Source of the DNA: Nostocales cyanobacterium LEGE 11386
GTDB taxonomy: Bacteria > Cyanobacteriota > Cyanobacteriia > Cyanobacteriales > Nostocaceae
Direction: 5' to 3'
NCBI GenBank assembly: GCA_015207155.1
Contig: JADEXK010000002.1
Coordinates: 124,001 to 188,000, forward strand
DNA length: 64,000 bases
Shown piece by piece: positions 9,114 to 19,821 of the stretch (position 1 is its first letter; each line of letters begins with the position of its first letter). The position numbers and the translations under genes were made by a program. The notes below the pieces were generated by a model. It did no database searches, was not told where the DNA came from, and saw only the letters and a list, made by a program, of their open reading frames with translations.

Positions 9114-12100
9114 TTAATTGTCACTTATAGCGGATTTGCGTTGTTGATTTCTAGCATGACGATAGTGAGCGCGATCGCGACCTTGTTGAGATGCCATCTC
9201 TCTACTTTTTTGTTGGCTGAAATATTCAGTCAGAGATGCTATGGTTGGATATTTCAGCATTTCTATAATTGGTAACTCTGTGTTTAATATTTCTGTCAAT
9301 TTGACTTGCATTTTTACTAGTAATAATGAATCGCCTCCCAAATCAAAGAAATTATCTTGAATTCCCACTTGTTTAACTTGTAGTACTTCTTGCCAAACTG
9401 AGGCAATAGCTTTTTCTGTCTTGGTTTGCGGCATCACATAAGTCGTTGGCAAAGTTGGACGACGACCTTTGAGAGTTGGTAAAGCGAGGCGATTTAATTT
9501 TCCGTTGGCGGTCAAGGGCAGAGCATCCAGGAGAATAAAATCGGCGGGTATCATATACTCAGGCAGCTTTTTGGCAAGAAAATCTCGCAATTGTTGGGGA
9601 TAAAAGCGACTGACTGTGGATGAACTGCGAGCAACTAAAACATCGATGCCGATAAAATCAGCAATGTAACCTGGGTGATTAAAAACCACACTTTCTACAA
9701 ATCCTTGATGGGAGAGAATTTGTTGCCATTGTTTTCTAGATAGCAGGGGATGATTAGACCTTAAGGGTTCATCTGCAAATCGATCAAATCCCTGCTGAAT
9801 GCCCATGTGCAAATCAAAAGAACGGTGAAATTTAGTTTCTTCAATGATGAATAGTAAACCATTGGCAGTCAGCAAAGAGTTAAGATACTGCAATGTTTTC
9901 TCTATGTTACGAGTGTCGTGCAGGGCACTGGAGGCAATAATTACATCAAAACTATGGGCTTGATAACCTTGTTCTTGAGGATTTTGGTCAAAGTCTAAGA
10001 GATCATAACTAACGAAGGGATAATTACCGAACTTTTCCTGAGCATTCTGAAGAAAAAATTGAGAAATATCAGTGAAAACATAAGAAGTTTTCTCTGGTGG
10101 TAAAAGTGGCAATAAATGCATTGTACTAGAACCATAACCACCGCCGACTTCTAAAATCCGTAGGTATTGGTCTGGCTGCAAATTTTGCACTACAGTTTTG
10201 ATAATTTCCCGAAAAATAGCATGGCAATAGCCAAACATTTTTTGATAGAAATCTGTAATCTTTTCATCAACATAAAATTGGGCAGAATGTACATTTTCAG
10301 TAATAATATCTGCCAAGTTTTCTGTATTATCTGGTGTTAAAATTTCTAACCAAACTTTAGTAAATTCATTACTTTGTGACAGTATTGCTGCCACGTCTGC
10401 TGGGAGATTTTGAGCAACAAAATTGGGGAATTCCCTGAGGCTGGTAAACACTTCACCATTTTGCTGTAATAACCCTTCTTTTACTAGTTCTTTTAATGCT
10501 CTCTCTAACCATTTGCGGTAACGAGGGGCAATCTGACATTGACAAAGCAAATCATCAATTTTATATTTTTCTCCTACTGTATGATAAACACCCAGTTTTC
10601 TCAGGGCACGACATACGGAAATCACATATAAATAGTTTTGGTGTTGCCACAATTGCGAAAAGGTTTGCAGGTCGATATCCCAAAAGTTCTGCTGTGCTTG
10701 TTGGTATCCAGTTTTGACTAGAGAAGGCCAAAGTTGTTGGATGTGGAAAAAGTCCGTAGATTCGGTTTGAAAAAGACTAGAGGCATTCTCGTTCGGCACT
10801 ATATAGGCTATTAATTGCTGATTATCTTTGAACTCTCCTACAGCAGTTACTACTCCCTCTTTGACGGCAGAATGTTGTTCTAGAGTTGCTTCAATCTCAC
10901 CCAATTCGATGCGATAGCCATTAACTTTCACTTGATAATCTTCTCGTCCGAGGAATTCAATATTGCCATCTGGTAAATACCTGCCTAAATCACCAGTTTT
11001 ATATAATCGCTCTTGAGTTTGAGGATGAATGAAGAAGCTACTATTAGTTTTTTCGGGATTGTGCCAGTAGCCTAATGCTAGTCCGACCCCGCCAATGTAA
11101 AGCTGTCCAGAAACCCAGGTAGGACAAGGTTCTAGTGCGGTATTCAGGACGTAAAAGTGTTGGTTTGTTAAAGGACGACCGTAAGGGATACTTTTCCAGG
11201 TGGGATCAATTTGGTCAATGGTGTAGAAAATTGACCAAATCGAGGCTTCTGTCGCGCCTCCTAAACTGATCACTTGGGCATTTTTAAACAAAGTACGAAT
11301 TCGTTCAGGTAAACTTACAGGCAACCAATCCCCGCTTAACATGACTAACCGTAGTGATTGAGGTAAGGATGAATGTTCATCGCCTACATACTCAACTAGC
11401 ATCTGCATTAATGCTGGTACCGAATTCCAAATAGTTATCTGCTGTTGAGTGATTAACTGCACCCAATCAGCCGGATTTTTAGTGGACTCTGCATCGGGGA
11501 TTACCAGGGTTCCTCCTGCGGCGAGAGTGCCGAAGATGTCGTATACTGACAAATCGAAACTGAGGGATGACAGGGCAAATACTTTGTCTTCTGCGGTCAC
11601 TTGAAAACGCTGGTTAATGTCAAGGATAGTATTGACGGCACCTTGATGGTTAATCATTACCCCTTTAGGTAAGCCAGTAGAACCAGAAGTGTAGATGACG
11701 TAGGCTAAATCATCAGGTTGCTGCACAGATTCGAGCAGTTCAATCTGGCTGGGGGGTGGGAGATGATCTATACACAGGCGTGTGATGTATTGTGGCCATT
11801 CTAAAGAGGTGTCGAGTAGAGATTGAGTAAGTACTACTTTTACTTCTGACTGTTGCAATAGATGCCAACACCTTTCTTGGGGGAGGTTGGGGTCAATGGG
11901 TACGTATGCAGCACCCGCAACGAGGATACTTAATGAGGCGAGGATTTGCTCCCATCCTTTGGTCATGACAATTGCAACTAGTTGGTTGGGGCGAGTACCT
12001 AGTTGCCGGAGTTGGTGAGCAAGTTGGTAAACACGTAAACTTAACTCTTGATAAGTTAGATTGCAATGAGGAGTGACAATAGCTGCCTTTTGCGGGTGCA

Positions 12101-13706
12101 AAGGTACTTGAGCTAAGAACAAGTCATGAAGTAAAGTTGATTCGGCAAGCTGTACCTGAGTAGCATTGATTGCGGCTTGTTGGGCGATGTGTGCGGTTGG
12201 TAGCAGTTGTCGAGTGGGAGTTTGCCACAGTTGATCATGATTCGCGAGGTTTTCTAGGAAGTTGCTATATGCGGTAAACATATCATCTAACAAACCAGGA
12301 GGAAAAACCTCCTCGACTGCATCCCAGCTGAATACTAAAGTTCCGGCTGTTTCATACACCTGATGGTCTAGATAAACTTGGGGGGTTTGGGTAATCATGT
12401 ATGTTAGTTCCCCCAGGCGATGGATAGATGCAGATTGTGCGCTGGATGAGTTATCGGTGAATTTTTCTCGGCTGAGGCTTTCTTGGGTAAGCATACTGGT
12501 GAAGACAACCGGCATTAATGCCCCAAAAGGGCGCTGTTGGATGCGTGCTAAATCTCGTAATACTTGCACACCACTGTAATAACGATGTTCTAGGTCATGC
12601 CATAGTTGTTTTTGGATACGTTGCGATCGCGCTGTAAAGGAATCTTGCCCGGAATTGTCTACTGCTAGCAAGTTTAAGGATGTGAAGTCACCAACAATCT
12701 GATTGACTTCCGGGTGCATCGGCAGACGATTAAATAGAGTGAGATTGATGGTAAATTGGGGATTTTTACTCCAAAGAGTGATAATTTCGGCAAATGCTGC
12801 CAGAATTAACCCTGATGGCGTTAAATTAACCTCACGAGCTCTATTTTTTAGGCGACTCCACACAGAATTAGGCAATTTACCTGTGCGACGGACAAAATGG
12901 GGGGAATTGATACTCGCCAGATTTTTAACTAAAGGTAGTTCGGGAGAAGCTGGTAGGGTAGGGAGGCGACGTCGCCAATATGCTTGCGATCGCTGGTAGA
13001 GTTTTGTCTCTCGTAAGGCAATTTCCGCTAAAACATAATCTCGAAAAGAAAGTTGATATTGAGGTAAATCAACATCGGGATTTTTGATTAGTTGTGCTAG
13101 TTCTCCCAGAAATATCTCAAAACTCCAAGCATCACCAATCAATACATCTAAGCTAATGCAAAGCCTGACTTTGTTCCCATCTAACTGAACAGCACAAAAT
13201 TCAAACAAGGGCCATTGGTCGGCTGAGAAGATTTGGTGAGACAGGCGATCGCGAATGGCTGCCAATTGGCCAACCACCAGATCAGGCTTTTTACCGCGCA
13301 AGTCCACGACTGGAATCTGATAAGGCGGTACTTGTGACAAAATTCGTTGTTGTCCATTGGTTTGTACAATTACCCGTAACATTTCATGCTGATTAATCAG
13401 CCGTTGCCAAGCTGTTTGTAATTTGGGGATGTGTAAATTGACGGTTTCTATTTCTAAATATCCATGAGTGGATACATTACCTAGTTCAAAATCCCCTTGG
13501 CGACCAATCCAATAAGCTTGTTGAATATCAGTTAAGGGAAAAGGTTGGTAGCGCTCGTCTATATTGGGTACTATATTCGGTAGTTGTTCTTGTGCAGAGG
13601 GAGATAATTTTTTTTCATTTTTCCCTTGTAAGCGTTTTTCCAGCAATGCTTTTTTGACTGGGGAAAGTTGAGATTTTAAGGATATAATTTCTTTTTCTGA
13701 TGACAT
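9114..13706 (-). CDS. NRPS module: Cy - A(Cys) with embedded C-methyltransferase - PCP
   Basis: This protein of about 1530 residues activates cysteine, should methylate it and cyclise it to a 2-methylthiazoline. It starts with a short helical leader (SQLSPVKKALLEKRLQG), not a TubC domain. Cy follows (DVLIGDAWS near 189), then A (YTSGSTGLPKG near 672, cysteine-type pocket with ASIWS). A methyltransferase is inserted late in A (SAM site ILEVGGGYGSSTMHLLP near 1185), before the A10-like NGKLNR near 1400, and the PCP (FFDLGGDSLLL) is near 1457. The Met at 13706 is preferred over the one at 13721: it has GGAG about 10 nt upstream and aligns residue for residue with the start of the homologous stub at 41243. 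An A-embedded MT is as in yersiniabactin-type and tantazole-type logic. The methylation site is inferred. Confidence 0.92.
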   Translation of the reverse strand: MSSEKEIISLKSQLSPVKKALLEKRLQGKNEKKLSPSAQEQLPNIVPNIDERYQPFPLTDIQQAYWIGRQGDFELGNVSTHGYLEIETVNLHIPKLQTAWQRLINQHEMLRVIVQTNGQQRILSQVPPYQIPVVDLRGKKPDLVVGQLAAIRDRLSHQIFSADQWPLFEFCAVQLDGNKVRLCISLDVLIGDAWSFEIFLGELAQLIKNPDVDLPQYQLSFRDYVLAEIALRETKLYQRSQAYWRRRLPTLPASPELPLVKNLASINSPHFVRRTGKLPNSVWSRLKNRAREVNLTPSGLILAAFAEIITLWSKNPQFTINLTLFNRLPMHPEVNQIVGDFTSLNLLAVDNSGQDSFTARSQRIQKQLWHDLEHRYYSGVQVLRDLARIQQRPFGALMPVVFTSMLTQESLSREKFTDNSSSAQSASIHRLGELTYMITQTPQVYLDHQVYETAGTLVFSWDAVEEVFPPGLLDDMFTAYSNFLENLANHDQLWQTPTRQLLPTAHIAQQAAINATQVQLAESTLLHDLFLAQVPLHPQKAAIVTPHCNLTYQELSLRVYQLAHQLRQLGTRPNQLVAIVMTKGWEQILASLSILVAGAAYVPIDPNLPQERCWHLLQQSEVKVVLTQSLLDTSLEWPQYITRLCIDHLPPPSQIELLESVQQPDDLAYVIYTSGSTGLPKGVMINHQGAVNTILDINQRFQVTAEDKVFALSSLSFDLSVYDIFGTLAAGGTLVIPDAESTKNPADWVQLITQQQITIWNSVPALMQMLVEYVGDEHSSLPQSLRLVMLSGDWLPVSLPERIRTLFKNAQVISLGGATEASIWSIFYTIDQIDPTWKSIPYGRPLTNQHFYVLNTALEPCPTWVSGQLYIGGVGLALGYWHNPEKTNSSFFIHPQTQERLYKTGDLGRYLPDGNIEFLGREDYQVKVNGYRIELGEIEATLEQHSAVKEGVVTAVGEFKDNQQLIAYIVPNENASSLFQTESTDFFHIQQLWPSLVKTGYQQAQQNFWDIDLQTFSQLWQHQNYLYVISVCRALRKLGVYHTVGEKYKIDDLLCQCQIAPRYRKWLERALKELVKEGLLQQNGEVFTSLREFPNFVAQNLPADVAAILSQSNEFTKVWLEILTPDNTENLADIITENVHSAQFYVDEKITDFYQKMFGYCHAIFREIIKTVVQNLQPDQYLRILEVGGGYGSSTMHLLPLLPPEKTSYVFTDISQFFLQNAQEKFGNYPFVSYDLLDFDQNPQEQGYQAHSFDVIIASSALHDTRNIEKTLQYLNSLLTANGLLFIIEETKFHRSFDLHMGIQQGFDRFADEPLRSNHPLLSRKQWQQILSHQGFVESVVFNHPGYIADFIGIDVLVARSSSTVSRFYPQQLRDFLAKKLPEYMIPADFILLDALPLTANGKLNRLALPTLKGRRPTLPTTYVMPQTKTEKAIASVWQEVLQVKQVGIQDNFFDLGGDSLLLVKMQVKLTEILNTELPIIEMLKYPTIASLTEYFSQQKSREMASQQGRDRAHYRHARNQQRKSAISDN

Positions 13707-13725
13707 GACTCCCAACTCCATATAA

Positions 13726-13851
13726 TTAATTTTTAATTTCTACAGTCATATACTCATCGCATTGATTTGCGTAGGGGTTAATTTCTGTTTCTACAAAGGT
13801 GCGAAATGAAGCCTGTTCGCCTTTTTGCTGTTCTGTTAATGTTAGATTCAT
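13726..13851 (-). pseudogene. Relic of an fkbI-like acyl-CoA dehydrogenase (N-terminal 41 codons)
   Basis: A 41-codon ORF fills the gap between the PKS and the NRPS. Its translation (MNLTLTEQQKGEQASFRTFV..., then EINPYANQCDEY) aligns with the N-terminus of the intact fkbI homologue at 38949, which reads MRIELTAQQKDAQAEFRAFV... and then EIVPHANHYDQEE. After the Asp-Glu the similarity stops and the frame ends at TAA, so the rest of the enzyme has been deleted. The relic sits exactly where the second locus of this window carries its fkb genes, between a PKS end and an NRPS start. It is too short to be an enzyme. Confidence 0.75.
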
Positions 13852-13943
13852 AGTATTGCCTAAAAAACTTTATTTGTAAACTTACTTACATTCCAAATAA
13901 CATAATTTACTGAAGATTTAAATCTGAGAAATGTTAGTCTATG

Positions 13944-16900
13944 CTACTCTACAAAGGATTGGTCTAACTGCAACATCGAATTCGCATCCTCATCTGATAA
14001 TTCATTTAATTCATCTATGAGAATTTTTTCAATCACTATAGCTAATTCGGCTACGGTCGGTGCTTCAAAAAGTGAACGAACAGGTAATTCTATTTGAAAC
14101 TTATCTCGCAGTTGATTGATTAAAATACTACCTGTGAGAGAATCACCTCCCAAAGCAAAGAAGTTATCGTGAATGCCTACTTGTGCAAATCCTAGAAAGT
14201 TTTCAAAACTTTCAACTAACTGGCACTCTAGTTCATTCTTAGGCGGAATGTAGGGATTTTTTAAATTAGGTCGAGAGCGCGGTAAAGATAAGTTAGTAGT
14301 TTTATTACCGATTCTCGGTGATAAAGCATGATACTGATTAACTGCTGTAATTCGCCCTGGAAGATTGCCAGTAGAAACTAACACCTGGTTTAATTCATCA
14401 CACGCAGCAATTCTGGCAAAAGCATTAATACCTTCTGGTGCTGTAAATGCAAACTCAGTAAAACTGGTATCTGAGAATAAACTTTGTGAATAGTCTGTTC
14501 CCACTTGCCAAGTATCCCAATTAATGCTAATCCAAGGGAAAGAGGCTTTTTGATGTTGTTTACTCACAAAAGCATCCATGAAAATATTTGCTGATGAGTA
14601 AGCAGCTAAACCCCGTCCTCCCAAAACTGATGCCAGCGAAGACATTAATATGCAAAAGTCTAAGGGTTTGTTTTGTAACAGATGTTCTAAGACTAAAAGA
14701 CCCCGAATTTTGGCGTGGAACTGCTGTTCACAATCTGTTTTATTTATTTGGGCAATTGCAGATAATTGTCCAGGAATACCAGCAGCATGAATTACACCGT
14801 TAATCTGACCAAATTTTGCTTCAGCTTGTAAAATTGCTGCTTGCATTTGTTCGAGGTTGGCTATGTCGGCGTTAATTACTAGTACTTGAGCGCTTAGTTT
14901 TTCTAGTTCGAGAACTTTTTGAATTTGGCGACTGATTCTATTTTCTGTATCGTGAGTAGATAGCCATTCCGCCCATTGTTCTCGCTCTGGTAAACGTGAT
15001 CGCCCTGTTAAGATTAATTTAGTGTTTCCTTGCTGTGCGAGATATTCTGCTAATGTTAAGCCCAGATTTCCCAATCCACCAGTAATGAGATAGATTCCCC
15101 CTGTCCGGAATTTAATTCCGGATTTCTGTTGTGGCTGCAATCGGATGGGCCGAAAATTTTGCACCCAGCTATGATGATGGCGATAGGCGATCGCTTGATC
15201 AGCTGTAGGATGAGTTAGTTGTTTTACCAGTTGTTTGATCAGTTTCTCTGGTGGCTGTGGCGTGGCTAAGTCAATATCAATGCTACGACACTTGATGTGG
15301 GGGTATTCTTGGGGAATAACTTTTACTAGTCCCAATACTGTTGATTTTTCTGGGTACAAAATTTCTTCCCCAGTGACTGACTGCATATTGTTAGCAATGA
15401 CTGTAATTTGACACTCATCAGTCCCATACTGTTGACTGAGTGCCTGAGTTAAGAATAGTAAGCTATAAAAGCCTAAATCTTGAGTTTGGTCAAAAGATCC
15501 TAGTTCTGTTGTGCTGGATTTATAGCATGTCACACTCCACAAATGTACAATTGCTTTTGGTGTCAAATTGAGATGACGCAGTTTTTGGCATAGAGTGTTG
15601 TAGTCTTGTTGTTGTTGAGGATTAATTGTATAACTTGGGTCAGATTCCTCCTCACAACTAAATTGGTTGCCTACATTAACTGTAATTACGGTCTCACCCT
15701 CAGATTGGAGTTGTTGAACAATTGGGACTCCCAAATTGCACTGATCAATGAAGATTAACCAGCATTCCGACTGACTAGTTGGCATTCTCACAGAGGTGAG
15801 TATGGTGCGTTGCCAGGATGGGATATAAAACCAGTCGGCAATATCAAGTTGTTTGCCTGATGCCACAGCAGGAGTCAAGGCTGGAGATGCTGATAATGCT
15901 GCCGATGATTCAGTTTGAGCGAGAATAATATGTTCTCCAAATACAGTAAATTCAGAGAATGTGGCGACTCGCTTAAACCCGTGATCTGTCAATTCCGCTT
16001 GCCATTGATCTGGGGATAAAAAGGGATTGCCCATGTTGCGGTTGCCATCTTGATCCGCAATGGGATTCATGAGTACACCGTCCATGATGTCAGCTTCTAA
16101 TCGCGCTTGAGTAATTTCCCATAACAGAAGGAAGCCACCGGGAGCCAATAGAGAACGAACACGTTCAAGGGTATCCCCAATATTACGAGCCACATGCAGC
16201 ACATTGAAGGCCACAATGACATCATAACCGTGGGACGAGTATCCCTGTTCTTGCGGGGACTGCTCAATGTCTAACACACCATATTCAATAAAAGGATACT
16301 GACTAAATTTTTTCTGGGCTGCTTTTAAAAATATTCCACTAACATCAGTGAATATATAGTGAGTTGTGCCATTCGACAATACAGGCAGTAATTCTTCTGT
16401 GGCAGTACCAGTTCCGGCACCAAGTTCCAAAATTCTCAAAGGTGTGTGGGGTGGTAATGACTCCACTAGTTGTTGAGCGATCGCGCGGAGAATAGGTTTG
16501 TAGTAGTGCTGGGTAGGGTAGTTAGGAACTGCCGCATCTTGTTCCTGAAGTTTCATAGAAAAATGAAACTCTAAAGGTTCTTTTTCGCCGATGAGAATGG
16601 CTGGGAGATTTTCACCATAGGTTTGATAAATGTCAATCCAATCGAGGATGTCTGCTGATCTAAGTCGAACTTCTCGAATGAGGTCAGCCACAGATGCTGA
16701 CAAGGGCAGAAGCTCATGAAAACGTCCTGCTTGATCTTGTTGTAATTGTTTCTGCTCGACTAATACATTTAGCCATCGAGCTAATAGTTCTCGATAGCGG
16801 GGAATAATTTTACATTCTTGGCACAACTCCTCGACCGAATAGGTTACAGATGCTTGGCTAAAAGCACCTAACTGCCTCAGTGTTTGATTCATGTAGGCAG

Positions 16901-19769
16901 TACACAACCGCTCTAACCACAGTCTTTGCTCTTGATAAACTTGCGAGTCTAGTCCAGCAATACCCTCAACGGCTTGCCTTTGTGCAGCACTTATAATTTT
17001 CACCCACAGGTCTGATGTTCCGGTTGTGTGAGGAGGTTCAACCCAGTAACGCTGACGTTCAAAGGGATAAGTAGGAAGCGGAACACGATGACGGGATTCG
17101 TGAGCATAAAATTTCTGCCAATTAATTTCAACCCCTGAAAGCCATAATTGACCAAGTGTGTTGAGTAAAAATGCCACATCAGATTGCTGTTCATAGGAGT
17201 GGCGCACAGAAGGCAGTACAACTTGATCTGTTACTTGCTCGTTCTCTAAACACTGTAGCGTTAAGCTGGTCAATGTCTGCCCTACGCCTACCTCCAAGAA
17301 AATGGGATTATGTTTTTTCCATAACTCCTTGATTCCATCTGCAAAGCGCACGGGTTGACATAGATGTTGTGTCCAATAGTTCGGGTCTGTGGCTTGAGCG
17401 GCGGTAATCCAATTGCCTGTTACATTTGAAATGTAAGGAATTTGCGGTGGCTGGAATTTGATAGTTTTGACTAACTCGGTCAAGTTAGAGGATATTGGCT
17501 GCATCATCTGAGAATGAAAGGCATGGGATGTCTGCAAACACCGACAAACCACTCCCTTATCAGTCAGATGCGATGTCAATTCTGCTACAGCCTCTGTGTC
17601 TCCGGCAATTACACAAAGTTTGAGTCCATTGATGGCTGATAAGGTGAGTTTTTCCTTTAATAAAGGACGTACTTCGATTTCTGACAGAGGAACTGCCAGC
17701 ATTGCCCCCTCTGGCAGAGTTTGAATCATTTGCGCTCGTTGGGCAACCAGAGTCAGAGCGTCTTCTAAAGATAATACGCCTGCTAAAGTTGCGGCGACAT
17801 ATTCACCTATGCTGTAGCCAATCATGGACACCGGACGAATTCCCCAAGACATCCACAACTGAGCGAGGGCATACTCAATGACAAACATAGCCGGTTGAGT
17901 ATAACAAGTTTGATTCAGTTGTTGGGTGGTGGCATTGTCAGGTTCTGCTTCACGTCCTAGCATCTGACGCAAATTGAGACCCGATGGTGGTTGACTTTTG
18001 CTGGAGTTGGTAGATTTTTGCTGGCGATGAGGATAGAGTAAGTCTCGCAGGTCAAGATTGAGGAGAGGTTGCAGATATTGGCAACAGTAATCGAGGCGAT
18101 CGCGAAATGTCGGTTCAGTTTGATAGAGTTCCCACCCCATGTCAACGTATTGTGTTCCCAGTCCGGTAAACATAAATGCTACTGAAGGATGATTCTTCGT
18201 GGCGATGCTGGTGAGAACTCGTTTAGTATCTGCAAGGGCAACTATGGCATCTTCTACATCTCGGCAAACCACTATCTGTCTATGATCAAACTCTCTCCGC
18301 CCTATTTGTAAGGTGTAAGCGACATCAGCTAAATTCAGTTGGGAATGTTGTTGTAAGTGCTGGACTAAGTTGGCTATTGTTGTCTCTAAAGCTGAGTTGG
18401 TTTTGGTAGATATGCTCAGCAACTGCCAAGGGCGAGATGGTGCAGACGTTGCTACGGGGGGCGCTTCTTCGAGGATTATATGAGCATTTGTCCCACCAAA
18501 TCCAAAAGAACTCACTCCAGCACGACGGGGCAAACTGTTGGTTTTCCATTCTGCTAACTGATGATTAACGTAAAACGGACTATTAGCAAAATCGATCTGA
18601 GGGTTGGGGATGGTGAAATTCAGGCTGGGGGGTATGGTTTGATGATCTAGCGCCAGAATGGTTTTGATTAAGCCTGCAATACCTGCGGCTGCATCTAAAT
18701 GCCCAATATTAGTTTTGACTGAACCAATGGCACAGTAGCCTTTTTGGTCTGTAGCAAATGCTTGAGTGAGGGCGGCAATTTCAATGGGATCGCCCATTGG
18801 GGTGCCAGTTCCATGAGTTTCTATGTAAGTAATGGTTTCTGGCTCTACTTCTGCCATGATTTGAGCAGCGCGAATTACCCTGGCCTGTGCATCTTGGCTC
18901 GGTGCGGTGTAGCTAACTTTTACAGATCCATCATTGTTAATGGCTGATCCTTTGATCACTGCATAGATATAGTCTTGATCAGCGATCGCATCTGCCAGTC
19001 GTTTCAAAACTACGACTCCGATGCCATTCCCACCAATAGTACCCTGAGCTTGGGCATCAAAAGCTCTACAGTGTCCATCAGCAGCAATGCCTTCAGGACA
19101 CAGTGTATCTACGGTTTGGGGTGCTTTAATCGAAACCCCGGCTGCTAAAGCCATATCGCATTCACCATTCAGCAAACTTTGGTAGGCAAAATGCGCGGCG
19201 ACTAAGGAACTTGAACAGGCTGTGCCAATACAAACACTGGGTCCTTTGAGATTTAATTTATAGGATACGCGGGTGGGAACATAATCTTTATCAGAGGCTA
19301 GAAGGATGGGGAAATATCCCATTGATTCCTTCAATTTGTTGGGGAAAAGATTATAAAGTAAGTAAGTACTTGTTCCCACTCCGGCATAAACTCCAATGAG
19401 TCTTTCTTCCCGTTCAGAATCATAGCCGGCGTTTTCTAGCGCCTCCCAAGCACATTCTAAAAAAAGACGGTGCTGAGGGTCCATAATTTCAGCTTCTCTG
19501 GGATTAAAGCCGAAAAATGCGGCATCAAACTGTTCAATATTTTCTAGTAAAGCGGCGGCTTTAATCGTTTGATTGGCTGCTGAAGACTCTACATCGAGGA
19601 CTGAAGCAAACTCCAATCCCTGGCTGAGGTTTTGCCAAAAACTCTCAATATTCTTGCTGCCGGGAAAACGTCCTGCAAGACCAATTACTGCTACTTCTAG
19701 ACCATTTTGTTGAGATTTCAAGGCTTTTATCTCTCTTGTAAAACTATTTTTACCTATTTTTATATCCAA
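13944..19769 (-). CDS. Type I PKS module: KS-AT-C-methyltransferase-KR-ACP
   Basis: This 1941-residue synthase extends with C2, C-methylates and ketoreduces. KS: TACSSS near 185, ETHGTGTPMGDP, KTNIGHLDAAAG. AT near 650 reads GYSIGEY instead of the usual GHSxG, with HAFH downstream (malonyl-type). The methyltransferase (about 940-1270) has SAM motif ILELGAGTGTATEELLP near 1116. KR: ITGGLGNLG near 1561, SSLASV...YSSAN near 1720. ACP: FFALGGDSLTG near 1874. KS-AT-MT-KR-ACP is the order of the yersiniabactin HMWP1 PKS half, so mono- or gem-dimethylation is possible. The start is uncertain: the frame opens at a TTG at 19769 with no clear Shine-Dalgarno, while a TTG at 19721 has AGAGAG about 9 nt upstream. 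The ACP is a close paralogue of the ACP in the stub ending at 37724. Confidence 0.92.
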   Translation of the reverse strand: MDIKIGKNSFTREIKALKSQQNGLEVAVIGLAGRFPGSKNIESFWQNLSQGLEFASVLDVESSAANQTIKAAALLENIEQFDAAFFGFNPREAEIMDPQHRLFLECAWEALENAGYDSEREERLIGVYAGVGTSTYLLYNLFPNKLKESMGYFPILLASDKDYVPTRVSYKLNLKGPSVCIGTACSSSLVAAHFAYQSLLNGECDMALAAGVSIKAPQTVDTLCPEGIAADGHCRAFDAQAQGTIGGNGIGVVVLKRLADAIADQDYIYAVIKGSAINNDGSVKVSYTAPSQDAQARVIRAAQIMAEVEPETITYIETHGTGTPMGDPIEIAALTQAFATDQKGYCAIGSVKTNIGHLDAAAGIAGLIKTILALDHQTIPPSLNFTIPNPQIDFANSPFYVNHQLAEWKTNSLPRRAGVSSFGFGGTNAHIILEEAPPVATSAPSRPWQLLSISTKTNSALETTIANLVQHLQQHSQLNLADVAYTLQIGRREFDHRQIVVCRDVEDAIVALADTKRVLTSIATKNHPSVAFMFTGLGTQYVDMGWELYQTEPTFRDRLDYCCQYLQPLLNLDLRDLLYPHRQQKSTNSSKSQPPSGLNLRQMLGREAEPDNATTQQLNQTCYTQPAMFVIEYALAQLWMSWGIRPVSMIGYSIGEYVAATLAGVLSLEDALTLVAQRAQMIQTLPEGAMLAVPLSEIEVRPLLKEKLTLSAINGLKLCVIAGDTEAVAELTSHLTDKGVVCRCLQTSHAFHSQMMQPISSNLTELVKTIKFQPPQIPYISNVTGNWITAAQATDPNYWTQHLCQPVRFADGIKELWKKHNPIFLEVGVGQTLTSLTLQCLENEQVTDQVVLPSVRHSYEQQSDVAFLLNTLGQLWLSGVEINWQKFYAHESRHRVPLPTYPFERQRYWVEPPHTTGTSDLWVKIISAAQRQAVEGIAGLDSQVYQEQRLWLERLCTAYMNQTLRQLGAFSQASVTYSVEELCQECKIIPRYRELLARWLNVLVEQKQLQQDQAGRFHELLPLSASVADLIREVRLRSADILDWIDIYQTYGENLPAILIGEKEPLEFHFSMKLQEQDAAVPNYPTQHYYKPILRAIAQQLVESLPPHTPLRILELGAGTGTATEELLPVLSNGTTHYIFTDVSGIFLKAAQKKFSQYPFIEYGVLDIEQSPQEQGYSSHGYDVIVAFNVLHVARNIGDTLERVRSLLAPGGFLLLWEITQARLEADIMDGVLMNPIADQDGNRNMGNPFLSPDQWQAELTDHGFKRVATFSEFTVFGEHIILAQTESSAALSASPALTPAVASGKQLDIADWFYIPSWQRTILTSVRMPTSQSECWLIFIDQCNLGVPIVQQLQSEGETVITVNVGNQFSCEEESDPSYTINPQQQQDYNTLCQKLRHLNLTPKAIVHLWSVTCYKSSTTELGSFDQTQDLGFYSLLFLTQALSQQYGTDECQITVIANNMQSVTGEEILYPEKSTVLGLVKVIPQEYPHIKCRSIDIDLATPQPPEKLIKQLVKQLTHPTADQAIAYRHHHSWVQNFRPIRLQPQQKSGIKFRTGGIYLITGGLGNLGLTLAEYLAQQGNTKLILTGRSRLPEREQWAEWLSTHDTENRISRQIQKVLELEKLSAQVLVINADIANLEQMQAAILQAEAKFGQINGVIHAAGIPGQLSAIAQINKTDCEQQFHAKIRGLLVLEHLLQNKPLDFCILMSSLASVLGGRGLAAYSSANIFMDAFVSKQHQKASFPWISINWDTWQVGTDYSQSLFSDTSFTEFAFTAPEGINAFARIAACDELNQVLVSTGNLPGRITAVNQYHALSPRIGNKTTNLSLPRSRPNLKNPYIPPKNELECQLVESFENFLGFAQVGIHDNFFALGGDSLTGSILINQLRDKFQIELPVRSLFEAPTVAELAIVIEKILIDELNELSDEDANSMLQLDQSFVE

Positions 19770-19821
19770 CTAAAATTTGGGGCATATTTTAGATAATTTC
19801 CTAAAAAAGAATTAAATCTAT

